NCBI RefSeq assembly: GCF_010725725.1
Contig: NZ_AP022599.1
Coordinates: 434,001-498,000, forward strand
Source: Mycolicibacterium pulveris
Lineage (GTDB): Bacteria; Actinomycetota; Actinomycetes; Mycobacteriales; Mycobacteriaceae
Length of the DNA: 64,000 nt
Direction: 5' to 3'
In this document: positions 30,815 through 39,105 of the stretch, piece after piece
How the letters are laid out: each line of letters starts with the position of its first letter
How positions within the stretch are numbered: position 1 is the stretch's first letter
Notes under the pieces: model-generated
Seen by the model: the letters and a program-made list of their open reading frames with translations, nothing else
The model's database searches: none
What the model was told of the DNA's origin: nothing
Made by a program: the position numbers and the translations under genes

Positions 30815-32119
30815 ATGGCTACCACGTCGTCCTACATCGCACGCCTCGGCGCACTGGCCGTGGCGCTCGGGGTGGGCGCCGCAGTCGTGACCGGGAACGG
30901 GACCGCGTCAGCAGACCCCGACGAGCCGGGTACGAATTCGGGTTCGGAGTCCTCCGCGGAGTCCGCCCCGGCCGCGTCCGCCGCCGAGTCGGAATCCGGT
31001 CCGAGTCTCGGTGCGCCACCGTCGGCCGCCTCCGATGCGGCGGGCGAATCTACCGCGACGGATACCCGAACCGCGCCACGTGGTCAGGTGCTGAACACGG
31101 GCGGGGCCCGCACAAGCCGGCAAGCCACCGCCACGGAACCCGCACAACCGGCGATCGAACCGGCCACATCGCAGCTGACGGAGCCCGAACCGGCCGAGCC
31201 CGAGCCTGGCGAACCGGAAGGGAAGAGCGACATCCCAGCCGTCTCGTCGGATCTTCGAGCACACAAACGCTCCGACACGGTCTCCCAAAAAGCCCGGGTG
31301 AGTGCGCCGTCCACAACCGGTGACCGGACCGGGGCTGCCGGATCGACGGCGCCGCGGCCGCGCGTCGAGGCGCACCAGGATCGGCCCGGCGTCGTCGAGG
31401 ACGCGCGGACCGAGAACCAGGGCGGCCCGCCGCGCCCTGCCACGGCCGACTTGCCGGCCACTCGCGCGATCACGTCCGCGCCGGAAAGAATCTCGACCGC
31501 CGCGGCGCTGCCCGCCCCGCCGCCGGTCCACCGCCGGGTGACCGAACTGTTGTCCGTCCTCGCCTTCGGCGCGATGGCGGGCGATGTCCCGAGCATGCCG
31601 ACCCGGTCGCCGATCGCACTCGCGCTGATGGCGACGGCCGTCCGCCGCGAGGCCGAGCACGCGCTCTCCGACCTGGCGATCCCGGCCATGAGCCCGGCTC
31701 CGGTGGCCGCCATGGTCCTGCAGCCCCAATCGCGTGAACTGCTGGTGCTCGCCGTCCCGGTCGGGCCCGATCTGAGCATGTCGGTCGGCGGCCTGATCCG
31801 GATCACCCTGGGCGACGGCGGGGCGATCGCCATCTCCAGCGGCAGGGGCTCGGTGGCGATCGCCGTGGGCGAAGGCGCGACCGCGTTCGCCACGGACGGC
31901 AATTTCAACCGCGCGACCGCCTACGGCGCCCACAGTTCGGCCACCGCGACCGGCGGCAACAACAACACCGCCACCGCGTCCGGCGACGGGACCAGCGCCC
32001 GCGCCGTCGGCGACAACAACACCGCCCGCGCCGAGGGGGTGGACAGCCACGCCACCGCCGCGAGGGCACCGACAACACCGCCAACGCGATCGGAACCAAG
32101 AACCTCGCCAGCGCGATAG
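30815..32119 (+). CDS. Exported head-repeat (YadA-like) protein, N-terminal part before a frameshift
   Basis: ATG 30815 follows GAGGGGTGG. Residues 1-33 are a signal peptide (MATTSSYIARLGALAVALGV, cleavage TASAD). A 180-residue Pro/Ala/Glu/Ser-rich low-complexity region follows, then a short conserved stretch (VTELLSVLAFGAMAG, IALALMATAVRREAEHALSD) and hydrophobic strands. From about residue 340 short repeats such as GNNNTATASGDGTSARAVG begin, like the head repeats of trimeric autotransporter adhesins. The frame breaks near 32050-32070 and ends at 32119 after off-frame residues. The same repeat pattern continues in another frame to 33108. Confidence 0.7.
   Translation: MATTSSYIARLGALAVALGVGAAVVTGNGTASADPDEPGTNSGSESSAESAPAASAAESESGPSLGAPPSAASDAAGESTATDTRTAPRGQVLNTGGARTSRQATATEPAQPAIEPATSQLTEPEPAEPEPGEPEGKSDIPAVSSDLRAHKRSDTVSQKARVSAPSTTGDRTGAAGSTAPRPRVEAHQDRPGVVEDARTENQGGPPRPATADLPATRAITSAPERISTAAALPAPPPVHRRVTELLSVLAFGAMAGDVPSMPTRSPIALALMATAVRREAEHALSDLAIPAMSPAPVAAMVLQPQSRELLVLAVPVGPDLSMSVGGLIRITLGDGGAIAISSGRGSVAIAVGEGATAFATDGNFNRATAYGAHSSATATGGNNNTATASGDGTSARAVGDNNTARAEGVDSHATAARAPTTPPTRSEPRTSPAR
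32050..32070 (+). other. Frameshift site in the head-repeat gene
   Basis: Upstream of here the repeat pattern (DNNTARAEGVDSHATA) is in one frame; directly after it EGTDNTANAIGTKNLASAIG and later repeats read in the -1 frame. A loss of one nucleotide (or gain of two) in the GC-rich stretch GCCACCGCCGCGAGG explains this. I see no slippery heptamer for programmed shifting. Confidence 0.8.
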
Positions 32120-32196
32120 GCGAATCGAGTTCCGCCAGCGCGCTGTCCGGTACGGGCAACAGGGCCGCCGCCAACGGTGACAACAGCACCGCGGTC

Positions 32197-33108
32197 GTGT
32201 TGGACAGCAACAACAGCACCGCGCAGGTCGTCGGAGACCGCAGCGGCGCGGTGGTGACGTCCGGCGACCGCAATCACGCATCCATCATGGGCAACGACAG
32301 TCGAGCCGAGGCCCGCTTCGGAACCGCCAACGAAGCCTCCGTGATCGGCGACAACAGCCACGCCGGCGCGATCATCGGCAACGGCAATATCGCTCGCACC
32401 ACCGGCGACGGAAGCAATGCCGGTGCCGGCAACGGCGACAACAACACCGCCACCGTCACCGGAAACAACAGCATCGCCAGCGCACAACGCGGCGACGACA
32501 ACACCGCGACCGTCGACGGCGACAACAGTGCGGCGACCGCCGTCGACGGGCACGGCAACACGGCGTTGGTGATCGGCAACGACAGCGGCGCGATCGCCGG
32601 CAACGGCGAAGCCAATCTCGCGGTGGTGCGGGGCGATTCGAGCATCGCCGATTCCGGGTCTGGGTTCGCCAACACCGCCACGGTCGAAGGGTTCGACAGC
32701 AGCGCGCACGCATTGATCGGTGACTTCAACGCCGCACACGTGACGGGCGACGAGAGCCACGCCTTCGCGGGGTTCTTCGGGGGCGGACGGACCACCAACA
32801 GCACCGCCCTCGTCAACGGCAATCTCAGCGTGGCCGTCGCGAACTTCGGCGACTCCAACGCCGCCACCGTCATCGGCGACCGCAGCACCGCCAGGGCAGG
32901 GGACGGCGACAACAACACCGCAACCGTCGAGGGCGTAGACAGCACCGCCTCCGCCGGGCTGCCCGGCAACGACAACACGGCCACCGTCGACGGCCGCAAC
33001 AGCGCCGCGACCGCCGGTCCGGGCAACAACAACACCGCCGGCGCCACCGGCGACGGCATCATCGCGAACACCGGCCCCGGCGACGGCCTGACCGTGATCC
33101 TGCCCTGA
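32197..33108 (+). CDS. Exported head-repeat protein, C-terminal part after the frameshift
   Basis: This 303-residue frame continues the repeats of the upstream gene: about 20 units of roughly 14 residues with patterns such as GDNNTATVTGNNSIASA and GNDNTATVDGRNSAATA. In-frame repeat sequence already starts before its first possible start codon (from about 32065), which shows it is the displaced 3' part of one gene and not an independent one. It ends GPGDGLTVILP without a membrane anchor, LPXTG or cell-wall domain. The intact product would be about 760 residues, secreted and probably a beta-roll. Confidence 0.65.
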   Translation: MLDSNNSTAQVVGDRSGAVVTSGDRNHASIMGNDSRAEARFGTANEASVIGDNSHAGAIIGNGNIARTTGDGSNAGAGNGDNNTATVTGNNSIASAQRGDDNTATVDGDNSAATAVDGHGNTALVIGNDSGAIAGNGEANLAVVRGDSSIADSGSGFANTATVEGFDSSAHALIGDFNAAHVTGDESHAFAGFFGGGRTTNSTALVNGNLSVAVANFGDSNAATVIGDRSTARAGDGDNNTATVEGVDSTASAGLPGNDNTATVDGRNSAATAGPGNNNTAGATGDGIIANTGPGDGLTVILP

Positions 33109-33148
33109 CGATCGCCGCGGCTTTCCTCACCGTTCACCGGTCGGCCCT

Positions 33149-33180
33149 GGACACCCTTGACCTGCCAGGACCATGTGTCC
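33149..33180. promoter_or_regulatory. Candidate TetR operator, copy 2
   Basis: GGACAC (33149-33154) and GTGTCC (33175-33180) are a perfect inverted pair, with CTTGACCTGCC inside. The block resembles 30627-30660 upstream of the tetR gene. It lies about 104 nt upstream of the geranylgeranyl-reductase-like start; a possible -10, TAGTAT, follows at 33244-33249. Confidence 0.55.
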
Positions 33181-33283
33181 AATCGCACATGAAGGCACCG
33201 GCTAGAGCCGTTCCGCGGACGGCGAAGGTGGCATGTGCGCAGGTAGTATCGCGACGACAATCCCAATCGACGAGACGAGTTTC

Positions 33284-34471
33284 ATGACGCAGCGATACGA
33301 CCTGGTCATCGCCGGTGGCGGACCATCGGGCTCGGCCGCCGCGTGGCAGGCCTCGCAAACCGGCGCGAAGGTAGTGGTCCTGGACAAGGCCGAGTTCCCC
33401 CGCGACAAACCCTGCGGGGACGGCCTGACCGCGCGCGCGGTCAGCTACCTGCAGAAGATGGGCCTGGCCGACGAGGTCGCCAAGTTCCATCGGGTCAACC
33501 GCGTCACGGTGTTCAGCCCCAGCCAGTGGGAGCTGTCCTTCCCCCGCCGCCCCGGCATGCCCGACCACGGCCACACCGTGAGCCGTACCGAACTGGACAC
33601 GCTGCTGCTCAAGCACGCCGAGTCCGCGGGCGCCGAGGTGCGCCAGTCCGCGGAGGTGACGGCGCCGATCCTGGAGAACGGCCGGGTGGTGGGCGTGACG
33701 CTGCGCAGCGGCGAGAAGGTGTACGGCGACGCCGTGATCGCCGCCGACGGCGCCTACTCCCCGATCAAGCGCGCGCTGAAGATCGACTCTGAGTACAACG
33801 GCTACTCGGCGATCGCGATCCGCTCCGAGATGTATGCCAACCGGCCCGACTCCGACAGCCTCGACATCTATCTCAAGCTGGTGTTCCAGGGCGACCAGCT
33901 GCCCGGATACGGCTGGGTGTTCCCGATGGGCAGCGGCCGGTTCAACATCGGGCTGGGCTATGTCAACAGCTACAAGAACTGGCAGTCGATCAACGCCACC
34001 CAGTTCCTCGGCGAGTTCCTGCGCACGCTGCCCCCGGAATGGGAGCTGCCGCCGATCGAGGAGCTGAAGAAGAACAAGAGCGTCCGCGCGTGGCGGCTGC
34101 CGATGGGATTCACGGCGTGGCCACCATGGCGGCCCGGGGTGCTGTTCACCGGCGATTCACTGGGCGCGGGCAAGCCGGCCTCGGGTGCGGGTATCTCCAA
34201 GGCGCTCGAATCCGGCTTGGCCGCAGGCGAATGCGCGATCGCCGCGCTGACCAACGGCGGACCCGACGACTTCACCAACTACGCGCAGCGGATGGAAGCG
34301 GCGTGGGGCAGGGAGTACCGGCGCGGCCGCTACTTCCACAAGCTGCTCGGCTATCCGAGGGTCGCCAACGCCGGTATCAAGCTCATCGACAACGCCGCGT
34401 TCCGCGATCGGATGCTCAAGGCGCTGTACAAGAAGGCCCAGGGGCCCCAGCACACGGTCAAAAACGGCTAG
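33284..34471 (+). CDS. Geranylgeranyl reductase family flavoprotein
   Basis: The 395-residue protein from ATG 33284 has the Rossmann FAD motif DLVIAGGGPSGSAAAWQA, the family block FPRDKPCGDGLTARAV with the conserved Cys, and a second FAD region VLFTGDSLGAGKPASGAGIS. It resembles MenJ (Rv0561c)-type enzymes that reduce isoprenoid double bonds, for example in menaquinone; here the substrate is unknown. Its stop overlaps the convergent regulator gene by 4 nt. The upstream inverted repeat suggests control by the TetR encoded at 29868-30608. Confidence 0.9.
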   Translation: MTQRYDLVIAGGGPSGSAAAWQASQTGAKVVVLDKAEFPRDKPCGDGLTARAVSYLQKMGLADEVAKFHRVNRVTVFSPSQWELSFPRRPGMPDHGHTVSRTELDTLLLKHAESAGAEVRQSAEVTAPILENGRVVGVTLRSGEKVYGDAVIAADGAYSPIKRALKIDSEYNGYSAIAIRSEMYANRPDSDSLDIYLKLVFQGDQLPGYGWVFPMGSGRFNIGLGYVNSYKNWQSINATQFLGEFLRTLPPEWELPPIEELKKNKSVRAWRLPMGFTAWPPWRPGVLFTGDSLGAGKPASGAGISKALESGLAAGECAIAALTNGGPDDFTNYAQRMEAAWGREYRRGRYFHKLLGYPRVANAGIKLIDNAAFRDRMLKALYKKAQGPQHTVKNG

Positions 34472-35139
34472 GCCGGCTGCAGCGCCAAGCTGACCTCGCA
34501 GGAGCCCGCAGTGGCGTCGGGGGTGACGGCCGCGTGGTAGCGGGCGCCGATCACGTCGACGTTGCGGTCGATGACCTCCTGGATCAGGCCCTGCTGCATC
34601 CCGCGCACCACCTCCGGTGCCGTCGCGGCCACCTCGGCCAGCGGGCATGTGCAGATCTGCACGATCACCTCGCCGAACGAGTTGAACACCGAACGCACCT
34701 GAAACCCCAACTCGCCCAACGTCGCAACCACCAGGTCCACGACCGTCGTCTCCTCGCGCCTGCGCGCCGCCCGCACCCGGTGCGCCAGATCCGCGCCGAT
34801 CCGCAGCGCGCGTTGTTCGCGTTCCTCGACCGTGCCGCCGAGGTGCGCGGCGAACAGCGAGACGATCTCGGCGTAGTCGAGGCTGGGCGCCAGTTCGTAG
34901 GTGAGCCGTGGCCGTCCGGCGCGTCCGGCCTTGACCTCGCCGCGACGGACGACGCCCTGGGACTCCAATGCGGTCAGATGAAACCGGGCCGTGGTGACGT
35001 GAATGCGTAGTTCGTCAGCGATGTGGCGCGCATCCACGGGCTCGGGCGAGGCCCGCAACAGGCCCAGAACCCGTTGCCGCTGTTGGCCTGCCGAGCGCTG
35101 AGGCGGTGCATCGGCCACGTGGTGCTGCACTGGCGTCAC
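34468..35139 (-). CDS. SufR/ArsR-like winged-helix regulator with C-terminal cysteines
   Basis: A 223-residue regulator. The N-terminal winged helix (RVLGLLRASPEPVDARHIAD then ELRIHVTTARFHLTALESQG) is followed by a C-terminal domain with ICTCPLAEVA and a late GSCEVSL, cysteines placed as in SufR-type Fe-S sensing regulators. Metal or cluster binding is inferred. It lies 9 nt downstream of the methyltransferase gene, probably one operon, and converges with the reductase gene. An IdeR-like box lies upstream of the operon. Confidence 0.8.
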   Translation of the reverse strand: MTPVQHHVADAPPQRSAGQQRQRVLGLLRASPEPVDARHIADELRIHVTTARFHLTALESQGVVRRGEVKAGRAGRPRLTYELAPSLDYAEIVSLFAAHLGGTVEEREQRALRIGADLAHRVRAARRREETTVVDLVVATLGELGFQVRSVFNSFGEVIVQICTCPLAEVAATAPEVVRGMQQGLIQEVIDRNVDVIGARYHAAVTPDATAGSCEVSLALQPA

Positions 35140-35148
35140 GTCAGCGTG

Positions 35149-35952
35149 TCAGGGTGCGGGCACGACGCCGACCACCGACACCGCGGTCAACGAGTCCCGG
35201 TACTTCTGGAAGGTGCGGCGCATGTCGACGACGCGACGGCGAGCGGCCGGCCGGCGGATCAGGTTGCCGACGATTCGCAACGCTCCGAGCGGGCCTTCGT
35301 CCGCGAGTACCCGTGTCGGGTTGAGCAGCGCCATCGGGGCGTAGTCGATGGTGACGTCGGTGAAGCCGGCGTCGGTGAGCAGGCGCACCCACTCCCCCGC
35401 GGTGAGCGGACGGGCGTTGACCTTGATCGCGCGCGACATGCCGCGACGGATCTCGTCCTTAGTCTCCTGCGCGATGGAGTCCGGCTTGAGGCCGAGTTCG
35501 TGGATTGCGTACCGGCCGCCGGGGCGCAGTACCCGGAACGCCTCTTCGACGATCGCCCGCTTGGCCTTGTCGCCCTGCATGGTCAGCATGGCCTCACCGA
35601 TCACCACGTCGGCGCTGCCCCCCGGCAGCCCGGTCTCGGCGGCGTCGGCGACCACCACCTTGCCGTCGACCGGCGCGACCACCTCGCGCACGGATTCGGT
35701 GGCCGCCGCGGTGTCATCCACGCCGACGTAGGACCGCGGCTTTCGGGCGACGATGTCGCGCGCGGTGCGCCCCAGCCCGGGACCGAGTTCGACGACGTCG
35801 GCGCCGCCGATTCGCGCGGCGCCCAGCATCCGCGTCGTCAGTTCCAGACCGCCGGGGCGCAACACCCGCTTGCCAAGGCGCGCCAGCAGCCAGTGGCCCG
35901 GCAGATCGGCGTCGGACCGCTGGGCGAGCGGAAGCGTTTGCCGCACAGTCAT
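35149..35952 (-). CDS. SAM-dependent methyltransferase
   Basis: The ATG at 35952 has AAAGGAC upstream and gives 267 residues; the frame extends upstream without typical sequence. Motif I is VVELGPGLGRTARDIVA, followed by VGVDDTAAATESV and LRPGGRYAIHELGL. The C-terminal helical region (RIVGNLIRRPAARRRVVDMR) is basic and may contact a lipid or membrane. The substrate is unknown; the adjacent isoprenoid-reductase-like gene suggests a quinone or lipid, an inference only. Confidence 0.86.
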   Translation of the reverse strand: MTVRQTLPLAQRSDADLPGHWLLARLGKRVLRPGGLELTTRMLGAARIGGADVVELGPGLGRTARDIVARKPRSYVGVDDTAAATESVREVVAPVDGKVVVADAAETGLPGGSADVVIGEAMLTMQGDKAKRAIVEEAFRVLRPGGRYAIHELGLKPDSIAQETKDEIRRGMSRAIKVNARPLTAGEWVRLLTDAGFTDVTIDYAPMALLNPTRVLADEGPLGALRIVGNLIRRPAARRRVVDMRRTFQKYRDSLTAVSVVGVVPAP

Positions 35953-36117
35953 TTTCGGATCGTCCTTTCGACGGTGGCGATCGACGAGATCGCCGAGCGG
36001 ATGAGCGCACCGACGCCTACCCCGTCGCCCGCGGCCAAGCGCGCGAGCAGACCTCTCAACTTCGACCACTCCAATTTAGAGGAAACTCTTGCGGCTAATG
36101 TAAAACGCCGGATCCGA

Positions 36118-36136
36118 TTAGGCAAGCCTTACCTGT
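36118..36136. promoter_or_regulatory. IdeR-box-like sequence
   Basis: TTAGGCAAGCCTTACCTGT matches the 19-nt IdeR iron-box consensus at 13 of 19 positions by my alignment. It lies between the methyltransferase/SufR-like operon (start 35952) and the RyR-domain gene (start 36214), about 78 nt from the latter. The surrounding DNA is unusually AT-rich for this genome. Confidence 0.4.
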
Positions 36137-36213
36137 TCGAGTGAGGTGCGCCGCCGCTCGCGCAATCCGCAGCGTCCGCGTCCGGCGGGGGCGACACTTA
36201 CCCAAAGGACCCG

Positions 36214-38658
36214 ATGGGTCGAAAAGGGGGGGAGGTCGCATTGCGCAGCACTGTCGGTGTCGCTGCGGTTCGCGCCGTGTCGGTGATCGCGCTGCTGCTG
36301 CTCGGCTATCTCGTCGCGCTGGCGCTGGGCCCGCAGCTGAGAGACCCGGCGCCGGCGTGGTTGCAGTGGTTCGGGCGGCCAGGATCGTGGCAGACCATCG
36401 CGCTCGTGGTCGCCGTCCTGGTGCTGCTCGGGATCCTCGTCGTGCGGGCGCAGGGCGTGCGACGCCCGGGTGCCCCGGTGGCGATAGTCGCCGGCCTCGC
36501 GCTGATCAGCGCCGTGCTGGGGCTGGCGTCCTACTGGGATTGCCACGACGACGAACACCCGCGCTTCTTTCGCCCGTTGATGTTCACCGCGTCGGTGGTC
36601 AAGGGCGGCACCGGCGACCAGTCGCTGAGCGGCCAGACCTGTCCGTCGCCGACCCCGGTAGCGCTGGAGATTGCGCGACTGTCGGCGCTGGCGGCCATCT
36701 TCCTGAGCGTGGTCGGCGTGGCGGCGGCGTTGTTCCGCTCGCGGATGGATCGCCTGCGCGTGTACTTCGCCCGATCGATCACCGCGGTGGTGGACGTCGA
36801 CGACGACACCCTGTCCATGGTCAGCGCGGTCGCCAGGACGATGGACCCCCGCGCCACGCTGGTGCTGATCACCACCAGCCTCGACCATCCCTGCGTGCCC
36901 GAGGCCCGCAATCACGGCGCACGAGTCGTCGCGGTGGACTTCGACCGGCCCGACACGCTGAGATCCTTGTCGCTGTGGCGCAAGCTGGACCGGCTGTATC
37001 TGCTCTCGGCCGATCCGTCAAGTAATCTGTTGCGGCTGAAGGTCATTGCGGACCGACTGGCTGAAGTGAGCCGTAAACAGCGCTTGCCGTTAATCGTTCG
37101 CATCGACGACCCATGGCAGGCCGAGGCGTGGCGGGCCACGCACTTCGGCGGCTCGGACACCAGGTGGGCCGCGGACGCGGTCGGCAAGTACGAGGTGACC
37201 GCCCGTCGGTTGCTCGACAGGATCATCTCCACCGACGGGGTGGGCCGCGTCCTGATCTGCGGGACGTCTCGGCTCACGCTGGCGTTGTGTTCGAACATGG
37301 CGCAGCGCCAGCTCGAGCGCGACTACTACGCCGCGCCGGACGAGGACCCGTTGCCCCGGCTGGTGCTCGTCGCCGAGAACGCCGAGGCATACGAACAGGA
37401 TTACGCGATGTCGCGGCGGCGGCTGGGCGTGTCGGCGAGCAGCATGCAGATCCAGACGGTCGCCGAGAAGCCGTCGGTGCCGGTACTTGCGTCGCTGCTC
37501 GCCGACAAGGATGCGGGCGGTACCGCGGTGATCCTCGTCGACCGGGACGGGTCGACGACGTCGTCCATCGACACGACCACCGGCACCCGACTGGCCGCCC
37601 GGTTTCCCACCACGCCGATCTACGCGTGGGATGCGTCGGCCCAGGTCACCGAAGACCGGCTGTCACTGATCGGCAAGCTGCGCACCTACCGGCTGAGCAT
37701 GGACCTGCCGGAGGGGCAGGCCCAGGACGCCTGGGAGCGAGCCGCGCGGCTGATCCACGATCGCTACGCCGCCGAGTCCGGCCATCGCAGCGCCGGCACC
37801 CGTCCGTGGGCTGAGCTCGACGAGTTCTATCGGGAGTCCAATCGGCGTCAGGTCCGCAACGCCCTGTGGATGGTCGAGCAGATCGGTGGTCACACGTGGA
37901 ACGCGTGGAATGACACATCCGACAAGGCCGAAACGCCCAACCTTCGCGGGTTGCCGCCGCTGGATCAGCTGCGGCTGTTGGGATTCGAGCGCGATGAGGC
38001 GATCGCGATGGCTCGTGCCGAACACGAGGACTGGTGCCGCTACTACCGTGCGTCCGGCTGGCGGTACGGCCCGACGCGCGACGATGCCCGCAAGATCCAC
38101 GACAAACTGGTCGATTGGGCCAGCATCGAAGCGGATCCGGACCTGCTCAACGCCGCGCTGGGCAGCCTGGCGGCCACCCTGTCGAAGCTTCGCGAGCTGG
38201 GATACCGGTCCCGTCCCGCGCGAGACCGACACGAATGGCAGCGGTTTCGCCGCATCGGTCACGTCGTCGCCGAGCAGCGCGACGTCGCGTGGACGTGGAA
38301 GACCACGTCGGGCGAGACCATGCGCGCCGAGGCAGGCGATTGGGCCGTGCGCGACGTCGACGGCGGCGAGTACTGGTCGGTGCGCGACGACATCTTCCGC
38401 GCCACCTACCAACATGTCGAGGGCGACCGTTGGCAGCGACGCGGCACCGTACGCGCCCGACGCGCCGAGGACGGCGAAACCGTCGCCACACTCGAGGGTT
38501 CCGTCCGCCCCGCGTCCGGCGACTGGGTGGTGCGGGGCGACCAAGGCGAACAGTGGGTGGTGCCGGGCGAGCAGTTCACCCGCCGCTATGACGGACCCCT
38601 CACCGAATCGCGCGTGGCGGTGGGATCCGCTGAATCACGGCCGCTGACAATCGAATGA
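36214..38658 (+). CDS. Membrane protein with tandem Rossmann (TrkA-N-like) and RyR domains
   Basis: An 814-residue protein. Four membrane segments lie at about residues 18-40, 58-80, 88-108 and 150-173, with C110 and C143 in one loop. Two Rossmann-like regions follow (about 188-300 and 320-450; GRVLICGTSRLTLALCSN starts the second), like RCK/TrkA-N modules of ion channels. A prokaryotic RyR domain spans about 530-640 (RPWAELDEFYRESNRRQVRN, then EHEDWCRYYRASGWRYGPTR). The C-terminus has two copies of a short motif (GDWAVRDVDGGEYWSVRDD and GDWVVRGDQGEQWVVPGEQ). ATG 36214 follows AAAGGACC; a TTG at 36241 behind GGGGGGGAGG is an alternative. Likely a sensor; ligand unknown. Confidence 0.85.
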   Translation: MGRKGGEVALRSTVGVAAVRAVSVIALLLLGYLVALALGPQLRDPAPAWLQWFGRPGSWQTIALVVAVLVLLGILVVRAQGVRRPGAPVAIVAGLALISAVLGLASYWDCHDDEHPRFFRPLMFTASVVKGGTGDQSLSGQTCPSPTPVALEIARLSALAAIFLSVVGVAAALFRSRMDRLRVYFARSITAVVDVDDDTLSMVSAVARTMDPRATLVLITTSLDHPCVPEARNHGARVVAVDFDRPDTLRSLSLWRKLDRLYLLSADPSSNLLRLKVIADRLAEVSRKQRLPLIVRIDDPWQAEAWRATHFGGSDTRWAADAVGKYEVTARRLLDRIISTDGVGRVLICGTSRLTLALCSNMAQRQLERDYYAAPDEDPLPRLVLVAENAEAYEQDYAMSRRRLGVSASSMQIQTVAEKPSVPVLASLLADKDAGGTAVILVDRDGSTTSSIDTTTGTRLAARFPTTPIYAWDASAQVTEDRLSLIGKLRTYRLSMDLPEGQAQDAWERAARLIHDRYAAESGHRSAGTRPWAELDEFYRESNRRQVRNALWMVEQIGGHTWNAWNDTSDKAETPNLRGLPPLDQLRLLGFERDEAIAMARAEHEDWCRYYRASGWRYGPTRDDARKIHDKLVDWASIEADPDLLNAALGSLAATLSKLRELGYRSRPARDRHEWQRFRRIGHVVAEQRDVAWTWKTTSGETMRAEAGDWAVRDVDGGEYWSVRDDIFRATYQHVEGDRWQRRGTVRARRAEDGETVATLEGSVRPASGDWVVRGDQGEQWVVPGEQFTRRYDGPLTESRVAVGSAESRPLTIE

Positions 38659-38669
38659 AGGTGAGACAC

Positions 38670-39104
38670 ATGGGATTACCCCGTAGCAAGTGCGTTACCA
38701 CGATATTCGCCGCCGCGGCAGCGGCCACGGCGCTGGTGGCCGGCCCGCCGCCCGACGCGCACGCCGAGCTGATCGGTTTCACGTCGCCGTCGGGCAACAT
38801 CGGTTGCATGATGGACGCGTCGCAGGTGCGCTGTGATATTCGCGAACGCGATTGGGCGCCGCCGCCTCCGCCGCCGGACTGCCCCTACGACTACGGGCAG
38901 GGGCTGAGTCTGCATGCCGGTGGCACAGCCACGTTCGTCTGCGCCGGGGACACCGCGCTGGCCGGCGGCGGCCCGTTGGCATACGGCCAGTCACACACCG
39001 ACGGCGTACTGCGTTGCGACAGTGCGATGTCGGGCATCACCTGCCGCGATGTCGAGACCGGGCGCGGTTTTTCGATCAGCCGCGAGGGCTACCGGTTCTT
39101 CTGA
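38670..39104 (+). CDS. Small secreted Cys-rich protein (DUF6636-like)
   Basis: The ATG at 38670 has GAAGGTGAG 5 nt upstream; an in-frame ATG at 38655 overlaps the RyR gene's stop as ATGA. Either way the gene is coupled to the RyR gene. The 144-residue product has a signal peptide (MGLPRSKCVTTIFAAAAAAT, cleavage DAHAEL) and a mature domain with FTSPSGNIGCMMDASQVRCD and further cysteines (DCPYDYG, FVCAGD, LRCDS, ITCRD), six in all. The SPSGNIxC pattern is common in small mycobacterial exported proteins of unknown function. Confidence 0.8.
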   Translation: MGLPRSKCVTTIFAAAAAATALVAGPPPDAHAELIGFTSPSGNIGCMMDASQVRCDIRERDWAPPPPPPDCPYDYGQGLSLHAGGTATFVCAGDTALAGGGPLAYGQSHTDGVLRCDSAMSGITCRDVETGRGFSISREGYRFF

Positions 39105-39105
39105 C

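Noticed and set aside
32050..32070. Programmed ribosomal frameshift in the head-repeat gene
   Set aside because: No slippery heptamer or nearby strong stem is evident; mutation or sequencing error is simpler.
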